A DNA stretch of 64,000 nt from CAYVVT01 sp964454335 (GCA_964454335.1 CAYVVT010000002.1:124001-188000), one strand, 5' to 3'. Counted from the first letter of the stretch, positions 1-9,821 are shown. Translations and numbers: made by a program. The notes: a model not told the origin generated them from the letters alone.

Positions 1-1101
1 GTGGAAATGGGTTTTTTTGATGCTCCTGATCTGAATCACCACGAACAGGTGGTTTTTGCCCATGATGAGATTACTGGCCTACGGGCGATCATTGCCATCC
101 ATAATACGAGTCTGGGACCATCACTTGGTGGTTGCCGCGTGTGGAATTATGAGACCGAAGAGGAAGCTCTTCGGGATGTTCTGCGACTCTCGGAAGGCAT
201 GACCTACAAATCAGCCCTGGCTGGATTGAACATCGGTGGCGGAAAATCAGTGATCCTTGGCCGTGTTCGTGACGTGGGGAATGAAGCAGCCTTCAGGGCT
301 TTCGGCAGGCTCGTGGACAGCGTCGGCGGCCGCTATATCACCGCCGAGGATGTCAATACCACACCCCGGATGATGGAATGGGTCCGTGAGGAGACTGAAT
401 TTGTCGTGGGGCTGGCTCCAGAACTCGGTGGCAGTGGTGATCCCTCACCCTTCACGGCCTGGGGAACATTTGTTGGGATGAAGGCCGCCTGCAAGAAGCT
501 GTATGGAAATGACAGTCTCGAGGGACGCAAGGTCTCTGTTCAGGGACTGGGTCACGTTGGTCTGTACCTGGTTGAACATCTATCCGAAGCAGGTGCCCAT
601 GTGATCGTGACAGATATCAAGGAGGAGAAAGTAGCTGAAGTCACCACATTGAAGAATGTGACCTCCTGTGCACCGGATGAGATCTATGATCAGGATGTGG
701 ACATCTATGCACCCTGTGCACTTGGATCCACCGTAAATGATGAGACATTGCCAAAGCTGAAATGTCCCATCATCGCAGGTGCTGCCAATAACGTTTTGGC
801 CGATTATGACAAACATGGCCAGATCCTCTTGGACAAAGGTGTTCTCTATGCCCCGGATTATGCCATCAACGCTGGCGGCGTGATCAACGTCTATGGTGAG
901 TTCGAAGGCTATAACGAAAAGCGTTCCTATGACCGCGTGAACCATATCTATGATGTGCTCCTGGAGATCTTCAATCGTTCCGAGGAGAGCAAGATCCCCA
1001 CGATGCAGGCAGCAGATGAACTGGCGGAGGAGCGGATCCAGAAGATCGGCCGTCTGAAACAGATGAAGCGGTCCGGAGAACGTCTTTTTTCAAAGATGTA
1101 G
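1..1101 (+). CDS. Leucine/valine-type (Glu/Leu/Phe/Val family) amino acid dehydrogenase
   Basis: NAD-dependent oxidative deamination of branched-chain amino acids to 2-oxo acids in the cytoplasm. The N-terminal catalytic domain has GMTYK (K70) and GLNIGGGK (K82), matching the substrate-binding and catalytic lysines of leucine dehydrogenase. A Rossmann motif GLGHVG lies at 182-187. At 366 residues it has the length of leucine dehydrogenases, and the N-terminus aligns with that family, so the GTG at base 1 can be the true start, though the window edge hides its ribosome binding site. nusB follows 20 nt downstream on the same strand. The exact substrate among Leu, Val, Ile and Phe is not decided by sequence reading. 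Confidence 0.9.
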   Translation: MEMGFFDAPDLNHHEQVVFAHDEITGLRAIIAIHNTSLGPSLGGCRVWNYETEEEALRDVLRLSEGMTYKSALAGLNIGGGKSVILGRVRDVGNEAAFRAFGRLVDSVGGRYITAEDVNTTPRMMEWVREETEFVVGLAPELGGSGDPSPFTAWGTFVGMKAACKKLYGNDSLEGRKVSVQGLGHVGLYLVEHLSEAGAHVIVTDIKEEKVAEVTTLKNVTSCAPDEIYDQDVDIYAPCALGSTVNDETLPKLKCPIIAGAANNVLADYDKHGQILLDKGVLYAPDYAINAGGVINVYGEFEGYNEKRSYDRVNHIYDVLLEIFNRSEESKIPTMQAADELAEERIQKIGRLKQMKRSGERLFSKM

Positions 1102-1121
1102 GGACTTAGATTCAAACATCC

Positions 1122-1550
1122 ATGCAGGAAAGACGCAAAGCCCGGGAATTCGTCGTTCAGGTGACCTACGCACATGAGATCCTGAACGAAAATCTCGACA
1201 CGACCTTCGATCGGCTCCTGGACATCGGGAAGCTGCCACAGGACCTTGCCGAATTCTCGCGCACTCTCTGTGGTCACATCGTGGCCCATCGACAGCAGTT
1301 CGATGATCTCATCGCGAGCAAGTCCAAGAACTGGGACCTCACGCGGATCGCCCTGCTTGACCGACTGATCCTGAGAATGGCTCTGGCTGAATTCTTCTAT
1401 CTGCCGGATATACCGCCCAAGGTTTCCATCTCCGAGGCAATTGAGATCGCAAAGATCTTCAGTACCGACGAGAGTAGCAGCTTCGTGAATGGGATCCTGG
1501 ACGCCATCCTGAACGATGCCCTGGCAGAGGGCAGTATCAAGATGGTCTGA
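1122..1550 (+). CDS. nusB: Transcription antitermination factor NusB
   Basis: NusB binds boxA RNA with ribosomal protein S10 and promotes antitermination of rRNA transcription. The 142-residue all-helical protein has the expected opening (RRKAREFVVQVTYA) and the conserved C-terminal block with SEAIEIAKIFSTDESSSFVNG, where the family has 'EAVELAKxFgxxxSxxFVNGVLD'. It starts at ATG 1122, 20 nt after the dehydrogenase, so the two genes are probably co-transcribed. A strong intrinsic terminator follows at 1577. Confidence 0.95.
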   Translation: MQERRKAREFVVQVTYAHEILNENLDTTFDRLLDIGKLPQDLAEFSRTLCGHIVAHRQQFDDLIASKSKNWDLTRIALLDRLILRMALAEFFYLPDIPPKVSISEAIEIAKIFSTDESSSFVNGILDAILNDALAEGSIKMV

Positions 1551-1576
1551 AAAAGGCTGGAAAACGTAAAAAGTAC

Positions 1577-1605
1577 AGGCCGTCCACGATGGGCGGCCTT
1601 TTTTA
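1577..1605 (+). terminator. Rho-independent terminator after nusB
   Basis: A 9-bp stem (1577-1585 with 1591-1599, one G-T wobble) with a 5-nt loop is followed directly by a run of Ts (1599-1604). It closes the dehydrogenase-nusB transcript. Confidence 0.9.
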
Positions 1606-1748
1606 ATTACGAATTACGAAATTAGAAAGAGGAATCGAGAAAGGTATTGAGCCCCAGCGATTGGACTCTTCGAGCAACGAATCACGAGTATCGAAACACC
1701 ACCTGAGAAACATCTTCGATTGATATAGCGTAGGATTATTTTAGCGCC

Positions 1749-4700
1749 ATGGTAATGAAACTACTGACACAGATCTTTGGTACCAGCTCCACCCGTGAGA
1801 TGAAGCAGCTCACCCCCAAGGTGGATGCCATAAACGCAAAATACGCAGAGCTGGAAAATGCTACTCAGGATGATCTTATCGCCCGGACCAGAGCTTGGCA
1901 GGAGCGCATCAAGCTCGAGCGTGAAGAACTGACACAGACACTGCAGGCCGAGGGACGGGAATCCAAACAGATCGATGAAAAGGTATATGCGCTGGAGCAG
2001 GAGTTCCTCAACGAGATCACCTATGAAGCCTTTGCCGTGGTGAAAAAGGGCGCCGCGCTCCTCATGGATCAGGCCATCAAGGTCACAGGCCAGGAAATGG
2101 TCTGGGATATGATCCCTTACGATGTTCAGCTTGTCGGCGGTATCGTCCTGCATGAAGGCAAGATCTCCGAGATGAAGACCGGTGAAGGCAAGACGCTGGT
2201 GGCCACCATGCCCATTTATCTGAATGCCCTGGTGGGCAAAGGTGTGCATGTCATTACCGTCAATGATTACCTGGCCCAGCGCGACTCGCAATGGATGGGA
2301 GCGCTGCTTGAATTCCTGGGACTGACGGTGGGTGTCATCTTGAACAACATGGAACCTGATGAACGCCGTGCCAATTACGGCTGTGACGTCACCTACGGGA
2401 TCAACAGTGAGTTTGGCTTTGACTACCTCCGGGACAATATGTCCATCAATCGGGAAGACCAGGTCCAACGTGGCCACTATTACGCCATTGTGGATGAGGT
2501 GGATAGTGTACTCGTCGATGAAGCACGTACACCGCTCATCATCTCCGGTGTCGTGGAATCCCAGATCCAGCAGCGCTATGCCGACCTGAGACCACTTGTA
2601 GACAATCTGGTCCGCAGGCAGACACAGTTGGTGAACGCCATTCTAGCGGAGGCCGAGAAGAAGCTGGATCAGGCCGAAACGGAGTATGACGCGGGTATCC
2701 TGATCTTGAAGGCCAGACGCGGCGCACCCAAGAATCGGAAGCTGCAGAAGCTCTATCAGGAACAGGGGATCAAGAAGCTGGAGCAGCGGGTCGAAAACGA
2801 TTTCATGCGTGACAAACGTATGCCTGAGATCGATGATGATCTCTATTTCGTCATTGAGGAACGCCAGAATGTGGTTGATCTCACTGAAAAAGGTCGTGAG
2901 GCCCTGGCTCCGAACAATCCGGAAACCTTCGTCATACCGGACCTGTCCACCGAATTATCACTGATCAACGACGATGAATCCCTCACCGCTCAAGAGAAGA
3001 ATGAAAAGCGGGAAGCCTTTTATACTCTGCACGGGGAACGTTCTGATACCATCCACAATCTGAGCCAGCTGCTGAAAGCCTACTCATTGTTCGAGAAGGA
3101 CGTGGACTACGTTGTTCAGGGCGGTAAGGTCCTCATTGTGGATGAATTCACCGGCCGCATCATGCATGGTCGGCGCTACAGTGATGGGCTGCACCAGGCC
3201 CTGGAGGCCAAGGAAAAGGTGCAGATCGAGAAGGAATCCCAAACCCTGGCCACCATCACACTCCAGAATTATTTCCGTCTCTACAGCAAACTGGCGGGCA
3301 TGACAGGTACCGCTATCACTGAAGCCGAGGAGTTCTTCTCCATCTATAAGCTGCTTGTAGTAGAGATCCCTACCCATCAACCGGTGATCCGAAACGATAA
3401 CAACGATCAGATCTATAAGACCCGCAGGGAAAAATTCAATGCCGTCATCGGTGAGATCGTGGAATGCCACAAGAAAGGCCAACCCGTTCTGGTTGGGACG
3501 GTCTCAGTCGAGGTGAGTGAAACCCTGTCGCGCATGTTGAAGCGTCTGAAGGTTCCGCACAATGTCCTGAACGCAAAACACCACGAAAAGGAGGCTGAGA
3601 TCGTCGCCCGGGCCGGTCAGCCTCACGCTGTGACCATTGCAACTAATATGGCCGGTCGTGGGACCGACATAAAGCTGGGCAAAGGTGTTACTGACCTTGG
3701 CGGTCTGCGCATCATCGGGACGGAACGCCACGAATCCAGGCGCATCGACCTCCAGCTACGCGGTCGTTCAGGACGCCAGGGCGATCCGGGTGATTCCCGT
3801 TTCTACCTCAGCCTGGAAGATGATCTCATGCGTCTTTTCGCTGCAGAGCGAGTGGCCAGTGTCATGGACCGCATGGGTCTGCAGGATGGTGAAGTGATCG
3901 AGGCCAAGATGGTCACCAATGCCGTGGAGCGGGCCCAGAAGAAAGTAGAAGCCCGTAACTTCAGTATTCGTAAGCATTTACTTGAGTATGACAATGTCAT
4001 GAACCAGCAGCGTGAGGTGATCTATGATCGACGGCAGAGTGCCATCGATGGTGATGGTCTGGAAGCTGAGTTCAGGGAAGTGATAGAGAATTATGTCGAT
4101 GCTGCCGTGGAAAAGTGCACAGGTGGTGAGATCCAGGGTGAGCTGTGGGACTGGGATGGATTGAACCATGAACTGGGCAATGTGGTCATGGCCCAGGTGG
4201 ATTCCGATTTCCAGGAGGAACCCACGGACGATCTCCTGAGATCACATCTGTTTGACTTGATTTGGCAAGCCTACAAGGCCAAGGCTGAGTTGCTGGGTGA
4301 CCCAGAGAATCTGCGTCGGATGCAGCAGTTCGTCTATTTACGTGTCATTGATGAAAAGTGGCGCGAGCATCTCTATGAGATGGACCAGATGAAAGAGGGC
4401 ATCAACCTGCGCGCCGTCGGTCAGAAGGATCCGCTCATCGAGTATAAGCGCGAAGGCTACGAATTGTTCGTCAGCATGCTTGACAACATCGACCGTGATG
4501 TCCTTAAGCTGTATTTCCATGTACGCATCGTAGACGACCGCCCGCCAAGCCTGCGGGGACAGCGGATCCCGCGCAATGTAGCCTCTCAACATGCCGACAC
4601 TACTGGAATGGGTATGCTCAACGCGCTTCCCCAGGCTCCTCCTGGAGGAAGTGGGCAGGCACCCGGTCCGCCACCACAGGCCCCACAGAAGCAGAAACCC

Positions 4701-4790
4701 ATCCGTGTAGAAGCCAAGGTGGGACGAAACGATCCCTGCCCATGCGGCAGTGGTCTTAAATACAAGAAATGTCACGGTAAGAATGTCTGA
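1749..4790 (+). CDS. secA: Preprotein translocase ATPase SecA
   Basis: ATP-driven motor that pushes unfolded preproteins through SecYEG at the inner membrane. Walker A TGEGKT is near residues 144-149 and the DEVD box (DEVDSVLVDEARTP) starts near 249; the preprotein cross-linking, scaffold and wing domains follow. The C-terminus has the zinc/SecB-binding motif (C997, C999, C1008, H1009) after a Pro/Gln-rich linker. At 1013 residues it is about 110 longer than E. coli SecA; much of the excess is a charged helical segment near residues 290-360, a type of insertion also seen in Bacteroidetes SecA. ATG 1749 and ATG 1755 are both possible starts and neither has a strong ribosome binding site. It serves the many signal-peptide proteins in this window. 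Confidence 0.97.
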   Translation: MVMKLLTQIFGTSSTREMKQLTPKVDAINAKYAELENATQDDLIARTRAWQERIKLEREELTQTLQAEGRESKQIDEKVYALEQEFLNEITYEAFAVVKKGAALLMDQAIKVTGQEMVWDMIPYDVQLVGGIVLHEGKISEMKTGEGKTLVATMPIYLNALVGKGVHVITVNDYLAQRDSQWMGALLEFLGLTVGVILNNMEPDERRANYGCDVTYGINSEFGFDYLRDNMSINREDQVQRGHYYAIVDEVDSVLVDEARTPLIISGVVESQIQQRYADLRPLVDNLVRRQTQLVNAILAEAEKKLDQAETEYDAGILILKARRGAPKNRKLQKLYQEQGIKKLEQRVENDFMRDKRMPEIDDDLYFVIEERQNVVDLTEKGREALAPNNPETFVIPDLSTELSLINDDESLTAQEKNEKREAFYTLHGERSDTIHNLSQLLKAYSLFEKDVDYVVQGGKVLIVDEFTGRIMHGRRYSDGLHQALEAKEKVQIEKESQTLATITLQNYFRLYSKLAGMTGTAITEAEEFFSIYKLLVVEIPTHQPVIRNDNNDQIYKTRREKFNAVIGEIVECHKKGQPVLVGTVSVEVSETLSRMLKRLKVPHNVLNAKHHEKEAEIVARAGQPHAVTIATNMAGRGTDIKLGKGVTDLGGLRIIGTERHESRRIDLQLRGRSGRQGDPGDSRFYLSLEDDLMRLFAAERVASVMDRMGLQDGEVIEAKMVTNAVERAQKKVEARNFSIRKHLLEYDNVMNQQREVIYDRRQSAIDGDGLEAEFREVIENYVDAAVEKCTGGEIQGELWDWDGLNHELGNVVMAQVDSDFQEEPTDDLLRSHLFDLIWQAYKAKAELLGDPENLRRMQQFVYLRVIDEKWREHLYEMDQMKEGINLRAVGQKDPLIEYKREGYELFVSMLDNIDRDVLKLYFHVRIVDDRPPSLRGQRIPRNVASQHADTTGMGMLNALPQAPPGGSGQAPGPPPQAPQKQKPIRVEAKVGRNDPCPCGSGLKYKKCHGKNV

Positions 4791-4871
4791 GAGGACGTGG
4801 CTCCCTAACAAAACCGTTACACCCTGAGCGCCGCTAAATAACGTTTGTATCGTCACGAGGTGTCATTATTT

Positions 4872-4914
4872 TTGACTTTGTCAATCACTTCTAAAAGTGT
4901 GTGATTCTTGTCAA
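4872..4914. promoter_or_regulatory. Palindrome and direct-repeat cluster upstream of secreted protein gene
   Basis: A perfect inverted repeat TTGAC-TTT-GTCAA (4872-4884) is followed by a second copy of TTGTCAA at 4908-4914, with an imperfect hairpin (AATCACTT, loop, AAGTG-TGT-GATT, 4883-4906) between them. It lies 60-100 bp before the start codon at 4975. The arrangement resembles an operator or promoter region; no regulator is identified. Confidence 0.4.
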
Positions 4915-4974
4915 CAGGAGAACCCTAGAGAGCATTACATTACCTGAACTTAGATGCTTATTTGTGGAGGAGTT

Positions 4975-6303
4975 ATGCGGAAAAGTTTAATCATTATCAC
5001 TGGTATCGCGTTACTGGCCGCATTCGGATTTGGCCAGACCGTGGTTTCGGTGGTGAGTACCTCTGTTCCGAATGGTACCACCCTCGCTGCCTTACCGGTG
5101 AATATGGCCAATGCTGAGACGGTTGGCGGATTGCAGTTCAGTCTGAAGGATATCCCCAACGTGCTCACAGTGGCCGCTGTGTCTCCTTTTGGCCGCACTG
5201 ATGCCGAACCCTTTGATGACTTTGGCGTCGATGGTGTAGCCAACACCGGCGATTTCGGTGAGGGTGACGGACAGTATACCCCTGGCGAACCTTACGAGGA
5301 TCTGGACGCCAACGGTGAATGGGACAGTGCTTTCAGCGTCGAGTTCAATGATCGTGATACCACGGTCAGTGTGCTCATCTTTGATCCCTCCGGTCGCAGT
5401 ATCATTCCTGGTAACGAACCCATCTGTCAGATCCTTTTCTCTGTTCCTACAGCAGTAGCGGATGAGATCGTCGGCCTGGATTTCCATGAGATCCTGAACG
5501 CAGACCCTGAATTCCTCCTGGTGGTCACGGATCCCGACGGGAATGCAATTGAGGCTGTGTGGCAGAATGGATACCTTACCGTTGGTGGTATCGAATTCGC
5601 AGTCTCCCCGAGTGCTTCAGGCACGCCGGGTTACTGGGCATCGGTTGAGATCGAAATGGCCAATGGTGTTCCTGTAAAGGGTTTCCAGTTCAATCTCGTC
5701 GACCTTCCCGATTATCTCGCACTGGATCCTTCATCCGTATCCGGCATCGGTCGTGCAGCTGACTGGACCGTCGTGGGAAATGATGTCAACGGACAGGCCC
5801 TTTTCCTGGGTATCCATCTGGCTGGCAATGAGATCATGCCGGGTGCAGGTCCCATTATCGCATTCAACTATTTTGTCGCTCCAGAAGCACCAGTGGGCGA
5901 GGATATCCCCATCGACTTTGTCAATCTTATCGTAGCTTCTGAAGGCGGTATTCCGCTGCCCAGCAACGGTCTTCCCGGTATGATCGGCATGACCACCTCT
6001 GCAGACGAAGAAGCCCTCCCTGAGGTCTTTGCCCTTCGGCAGAATTATCCCAATCCCTTCAATCCCAGCACCAGCATCCAGTTTGACATTCCTGAGGCCA
6101 CGGATGCTCGTCTTGCCATCTACAATGTTATCGGTCAGGAGATCAGAACCCTCACCGAAGGCAATGTCGCTCCCGGTGTCTATGAGATCAGCTGGGACGG
6201 GAACGATCAGTATGGCAACCAGGTTGTCTCTGGAGTCTACTTCTATCGCCTGACAACCAGCAACGGTTTCATGGAAACCCGTAAACTGGTCAAGCTTAAG
6301 TAA
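4975..6303 (+). CDS. Secreted cohesin-like protein with C-terminal sorting domain
   Basis: Signal peptide MRKSLIIITGIALLAAFGFG, then two beta-rich modules of about 150 residues each that resemble cohesin-type domains, then a FlgD-like C-terminal domain beginning at the NYPNPFNP motif and ending in ETRKLVKLK. A Ca-binding-like acidic stretch (DLDANGEWDS) sits in the first module. The first in-frame ATG is 4954, but GGAGG at 4966-4970 places the start at ATG 4975, giving 442 residues. It is probably exported by Sec and then attached or released by a type-IX-like route. No catalytic residues are recognised; a structural or adhesive role is a guess. Confidence 0.75.
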   Translation: MRKSLIIITGIALLAAFGFGQTVVSVVSTSVPNGTTLAALPVNMANAETVGGLQFSLKDIPNVLTVAAVSPFGRTDAEPFDDFGVDGVANTGDFGEGDGQYTPGEPYEDLDANGEWDSAFSVEFNDRDTTVSVLIFDPSGRSIIPGNEPICQILFSVPTAVADEIVGLDFHEILNADPEFLLVVTDPDGNAIEAVWQNGYLTVGGIEFAVSPSASGTPGYWASVEIEMANGVPVKGFQFNLVDLPDYLALDPSSVSGIGRAADWTVVGNDVNGQALFLGIHLAGNEIMPGAGPIIAFNYFVAPEAPVGEDIPIDFVNLIVASEGGIPLPSNGLPGMIGMTTSADEEALPEVFALRQNYPNPFNPSTSIQFDIPEATDARLAIYNVIGQEIRTLTEGNVAPGVYEISWDGNDQYGNQVVSGVYFYRLTTSNGFMETRKLVKLK

Positions 6304-6326
6304 ACAACACCTCCACAATGTTGTAT

Positions 6327-6356
6327 AAGCCCCGGCTTCGGTCGGGGCTTTTTTAT
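6327..6356 (+). terminator. Rho-independent terminator with UUCG tetraloop
   Basis: A 10-bp stem (6327-6336 with 6341-6350, one G-T wobble) closed by a C(TTCG)G tetraloop and followed by TTTTTT. It ends the transcript of the gene stopping at 6303. Confidence 0.93.
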
Positions 6357-6605
6357 TCCAGGCTCTACAATGAAACGGTGAGTACAGATTTTCAGGACGG
6401 CAAGCAGATCCTACCTTATCTCTAGCGGGGATCGCTTGTAACATTTCCAGTCGTTACAGTTCTGATCTCCGGTCTTTTGGTTTCAGTTGTATTCGAAAAA
6501 ATGAAAACTATCTTTCTGTGCTTTTTGCCCGTCTACGTCAGAATGTGTCATCATAAGCACAGAGCAAAATTGGAGCGGGCAATCATGCATTTTTGAGACG
6601 TGCTC
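6357..6605. other. Non-coding stretch before tRNA-Leu
   Basis: Between the terminator and the tRNA no reading frame with coding character and no convincing repeat was seen. It presumably holds the tRNA promoter. Confidence 0.5.
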
Positions 6606-6688
6606 GCCGCGGTGGCGGAACTGGTAGACGCGCTAGATTTAGGATCTAGTAAGCTTTGCTTGTGGAGGTTCGAGTCCTCTCCGCGGCA
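6606..6688 (+). tRNA. tRNA-Leu (anticodon UAG)
   Basis: The acceptor stem GCCGCGG (6606-6612) pairs with CCGCGGC (6681-6687). The anticodon stem CTAGA/TCTAG holds the loop TTTAGGA with anticodon TAG at 6640-6642. A long variable arm and the T-loop GGTTCGAGTCC are present, as expected for a class II leucine tRNA. The discriminator A is at 6688; CCA is not encoded. Confidence 0.96.
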
Positions 6689-7127
6689 CATCGCCCTTTC
6701 CTAGACGATCCCCTTATAGAAGTATACAACCGTTGATCGAATTCTCCGGCAAGCGCTCTGGAGCAGGACCTATCTTGCTGCAATGGTAATATATCAATCC
6801 GATATGAATGCTATATCAGATTGATGTCAAGCAGGATAGCTGAAGGATGAGAATGAGCGGGACCACGAATTCTAAAGTAAATAAAAACAAACGGATAAAT
6901 GCACGCATCAAAAGAATGGCACATCCGTTGAGAGTTTATGAGACTAATGACACTTAATCAGACAACAAGTCTGGCCAAAGGTTGGAGCGGGATTGGGATG
7001 CAAACGGTGAGAACTGCGATCAAGGAACTACAGTCGATTCCTGTCGCTTTTGATTTGATCCTTCCACTCACACTCCAGCAAACGATGTTACTGGAACATT
7101 CAGGCCGGTGATCGGGAGGATGAGATC
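6689..7127. other. Intergenic region after tRNA-Leu
   Basis: A 439-nt stretch without a convincing gene. It holds an inverted repeat (6791-6826, listed separately) and a 36-codon basic open frame (6847-6957) whose ribosome binding site is too close to its ATG to be persuasive. No integrase or attachment site was seen next to the tRNA. Confidence 0.5.
6791..6826. repeat. Inverted repeat, 13 to 15-bp arms
   Basis: Left arm ATCAATCCGATAT (6793-6805) and right arm ATATCAGATTGAT (6812-6824) match at 12 of 13 positions around a 6-nt spacer, and two further outer pairs (one a wobble) extend it. There is no T-run, so an operator or RNA hairpin is more likely than a terminator. Confidence 0.55.
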
Positions 7128-9803
7128 ATGCGCGGAACCACATACATAATTCTGATTACATTACTTTTACTTCAACCTTTGCTGGGCAAGGTACCGGAAG
7201 AGATCCTAGATCAGCGTCGTGATAGGACCGTGACCGCCATCAGACTGAATGGTGAATCGGTGAAACTCGACGGAAAACTCGATGAATCATTCTGGGCACA
7301 TGCCGAACGGGCCGGTGATTTCACACAGCGTGATCCGGTGGATGGCGATGAAGCCAGCTATCAGACCGTTTTCTCCCTGGCCTACGATGATGAGAATCTT
7401 TATACCGGTGTGCGGGCCTATGACGAGGATCCCGAGGATATCGTCGCCATCCTGACCCGACGGGATGAATACACACCCTCGGACTGGATATACATCTCCA
7501 TTGACAGCTACAATGATAATCGTACAGCTTTTGAATTCGGGCTCAGTGCAGCAGGTGTGAAACACGACCTGCGACGCTACGATGACAGCAATGCCGATTG
7601 GGACTGGGACGCTGTCTGGGAGGGTGCCGTGCACATTGATGATTATGGCTGGACGGCGGAATTCCAGATTCCCTTCCATGAACTGCGCTTCTCGGATCAG
7701 GAGGAAAGAGAATGGGGTTTCAACATCTATCGTGAATTTCCCCGGAATGACAATGAATTGTCGATCTGGAGTTACTGGTCCAAGGATGAAACAGGCTTCG
7801 TATCCAATTATGGTACCCTTATCGGACTGGACGATCTGAATGCTTCGCAGCCCCTGTACGTCCAACCCTACATGGTGGGTAGATCCGCATTCACCGATGA
7901 TCTGGCGCCATTCAAGTCCGACCTGAAAGAGGAACTGGATAATGGTCTGGATATCGGCGCAGACGTTCGCAAGAGCTTCGAGAATGGCCTGACCCTGAAT
8001 GCCACCATAAATCCGGACTTTGGACAGGTGGAAGCCGATCCCGCAGAATTCAACCTTACAGAATTCGAATCATTTTTCAGGGAAAAACGGCCCTTCTTCC
8101 TGGAGGGCGGTAACATCCTTAACTATTCCCTGGGTTTTGGCGACGGTGATCAATCCTCGAACACACTGTTCTATTCGCGTCGTATTGGGCGGGCCCCACA
8201 GGGCTATGCAGAGACGGACAGTGATTACGTTTCCATCGACTCCCCGGATCAGACCAGTATTCTGGCGGCCACCAAACTCACCGGGAAATTACAGAACGGC
8301 ATGTCGGTGGGGATCATGAGCGCCATCACCCCGGAGGAGCATGCCCGTATCAACTTTGTCAGCGGTGCCCGGGAGGAACAGGTAATCGAACCTTTGAGCA
8401 GCTATTTCCTGGCAAGGCTTCAACAGGATTATCGGGACGGGGGCACCACGGTTGGCGGTATCCTCACCGCCACCAACCGCAAACTGGAAGATACGGGTAT
8501 GGAGTATCTCCGCAGTGGCGCATATACCGGAGGCCTGGATGTACATCACCGCTTTTTCGATGATAATTATGAATTGTTCGGATCGCTGGCTTTCAGCCAT
8601 GTGGAAGGTAGTACCGACGCTATCCTTGGTACCCAGCGACATCCATCAAGATATTTCCAGCGCATCGACGCCGATTACCTCTCCGTAGATTCCAGCGCCA
8701 CAACCCTGGATGGCTGGGCCGGGAAGTTCATCATCGGCAAAGGTGGGGGGAATGTACAGGCATATGGTGGCTTACTGGCAACCAGCCCCGGTTTCGAGGT
8801 AAACGATCTGGGCTTCCTGCGTTCAGTCGATAACATCAATGAATTCATCTGGATAGGGATCCGACAGTGGGAGCCCGGTCCATTCTATCTGAACTACAGC
8901 CTGAATTTTAATCAGTGGGCCAACTGGACCTTCGGGTCTGAATTCAAAGGTATTGGGGGTAATGTCAATGGCTACCTCCGTTTCAAGAATAACTGGGGAC
9001 TCGGTGGTGGATTGAACTACAACAGCTCAGGTCTGAACACCTTCCATCTCCGGGGTGGTCCAGCCATAGCCACAGGTGAGAACTACAACATGTGGATAAG
9101 AGGCCACTCTGATCAGCGTAAGTCATTAAATATCAGTGGATTCGGACACGCTTTCTACAATACGGATGACGTTAGCGGCTGGGGTATGCAACCAAGTATC
9201 GAATGGCGACCAAAACACAACATCAAATTCAATGTCGGTCCAAACTACAGATATTTCAAAGATTCCTGGGCCTGGGTGGCACAGATGAAGGATACCCAGG
9301 GTGAGGACCATTACATTTTCTCGGGACTTGAACAGGACAACCTGTCCTTAACCCTGCGTGCAGACCTAACCCTCACCACCGATCTCTCACTCCAGTATTA
9401 TGCCCAGACCTTCCTTACCGGCGGTACATATTTCGACTATATTGAGGTTGCAGACAGCTATTCCAAAGACTTCGATAAGCGATTCGACAGTCTGTCGGAA
9501 GAGGACATGGTCCATAATGAAGATGGTGACCTGGATGGATTTGACCTGGATTCCGATGGGATCCTTGATTATGAAACGGATAGCTACGTCTACTCGGATT
9601 TCAATTACAAGCAACTGAGTTCCAATCTGGTACTACGCTGGGAATATAGAACTGGATCGACCATCTATTTTGTATGGTCCTCAGGCGCTGTTGACTGGGT
9701 CAATGATGGTCATTTCAATGTCCGCAACGATGTGAACACCCTGTTTGACGTGACAGGGGACAATGTGCTGCTCATCAAGATCAACAGCTTATTGAATATT
9801 TAG
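7128..9803 (+). CDS. DUF5916 outer-membrane barrel protein with CBM9-like N-terminus
   Basis: Signal peptide (residues 1-20, ends LLLLQPLLG), then a carbohydrate-binding family-9-like domain at about 35-240 (opening IRLNGESVKLDGKLDESFW), then about 640 residues of alternating beta strands typical of the DUF5916 outer-membrane barrel, including REKRPFFLEGG near 320, a family hallmark. The length of 891 fits. The function of the family is unknown; surface carbohydrate binding followed by transport or hydrolysis is inference. A Ca-binding-like acidic stretch (DGDLDGFDLDSDGILD) lies near residue 802. It stands alone between the tRNA and the histidine kinase. GGGAGG lies about 9 nt upstream of the ATG. 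Confidence 0.85.
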   Translation: MRGTTYIILITLLLLQPLLGKVPEEILDQRRDRTVTAIRLNGESVKLDGKLDESFWAHAERAGDFTQRDPVDGDEASYQTVFSLAYDDENLYTGVRAYDEDPEDIVAILTRRDEYTPSDWIYISIDSYNDNRTAFEFGLSAAGVKHDLRRYDDSNADWDWDAVWEGAVHIDDYGWTAEFQIPFHELRFSDQEEREWGFNIYREFPRNDNELSIWSYWSKDETGFVSNYGTLIGLDDLNASQPLYVQPYMVGRSAFTDDLAPFKSDLKEELDNGLDIGADVRKSFENGLTLNATINPDFGQVEADPAEFNLTEFESFFREKRPFFLEGGNILNYSLGFGDGDQSSNTLFYSRRIGRAPQGYAETDSDYVSIDSPDQTSILAATKLTGKLQNGMSVGIMSAITPEEHARINFVSGAREEQVIEPLSSYFLARLQQDYRDGGTTVGGILTATNRKLEDTGMEYLRSGAYTGGLDVHHRFFDDNYELFGSLAFSHVEGSTDAILGTQRHPSRYFQRIDADYLSVDSSATTLDGWAGKFIIGKGGGNVQAYGGLLATSPGFEVNDLGFLRSVDNINEFIWIGIRQWEPGPFYLNYSLNFNQWANWTFGSEFKGIGGNVNGYLRFKNNWGLGGGLNYNSSGLNTFHLRGGPAIATGENYNMWIRGHSDQRKSLNISGFGHAFYNTDDVSGWGMQPSIEWRPKHNIKFNVGPNYRYFKDSWAWVAQMKDTQGEDHYIFSGLEQDNLSLTLRADLTLTTDLSLQYYAQTFLTGGTYFDYIEVADSYSKDFDKRFDSLSEEDMVHNEDGDLDGFDLDSDGILDYETDSYVYSDFNYKQLSSNLVLRWEYRTGSTIYFVWSSGAVDWVNDGHFNVRNDVNTLFDVTGDNVLLIKINSLLNI

Positions 9804-9821
9804 TCAGCCAATCCCTCGCAT

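Noticed and set aside
6847..6957. A 36-codon basic open frame after tRNA-Leu
   Set aside because: The only purine-rich stretch is directly at the ATG, and the composition (Lys/Asn/Arg-rich) is not supported by any family; kept only as a note.
6606..7127. tRNA-Leu as an integration site for a genomic island
   Set aside because: No duplicate of the tRNA 3' end was seen in the window and no integrase is encoded; the flanking genes look native.
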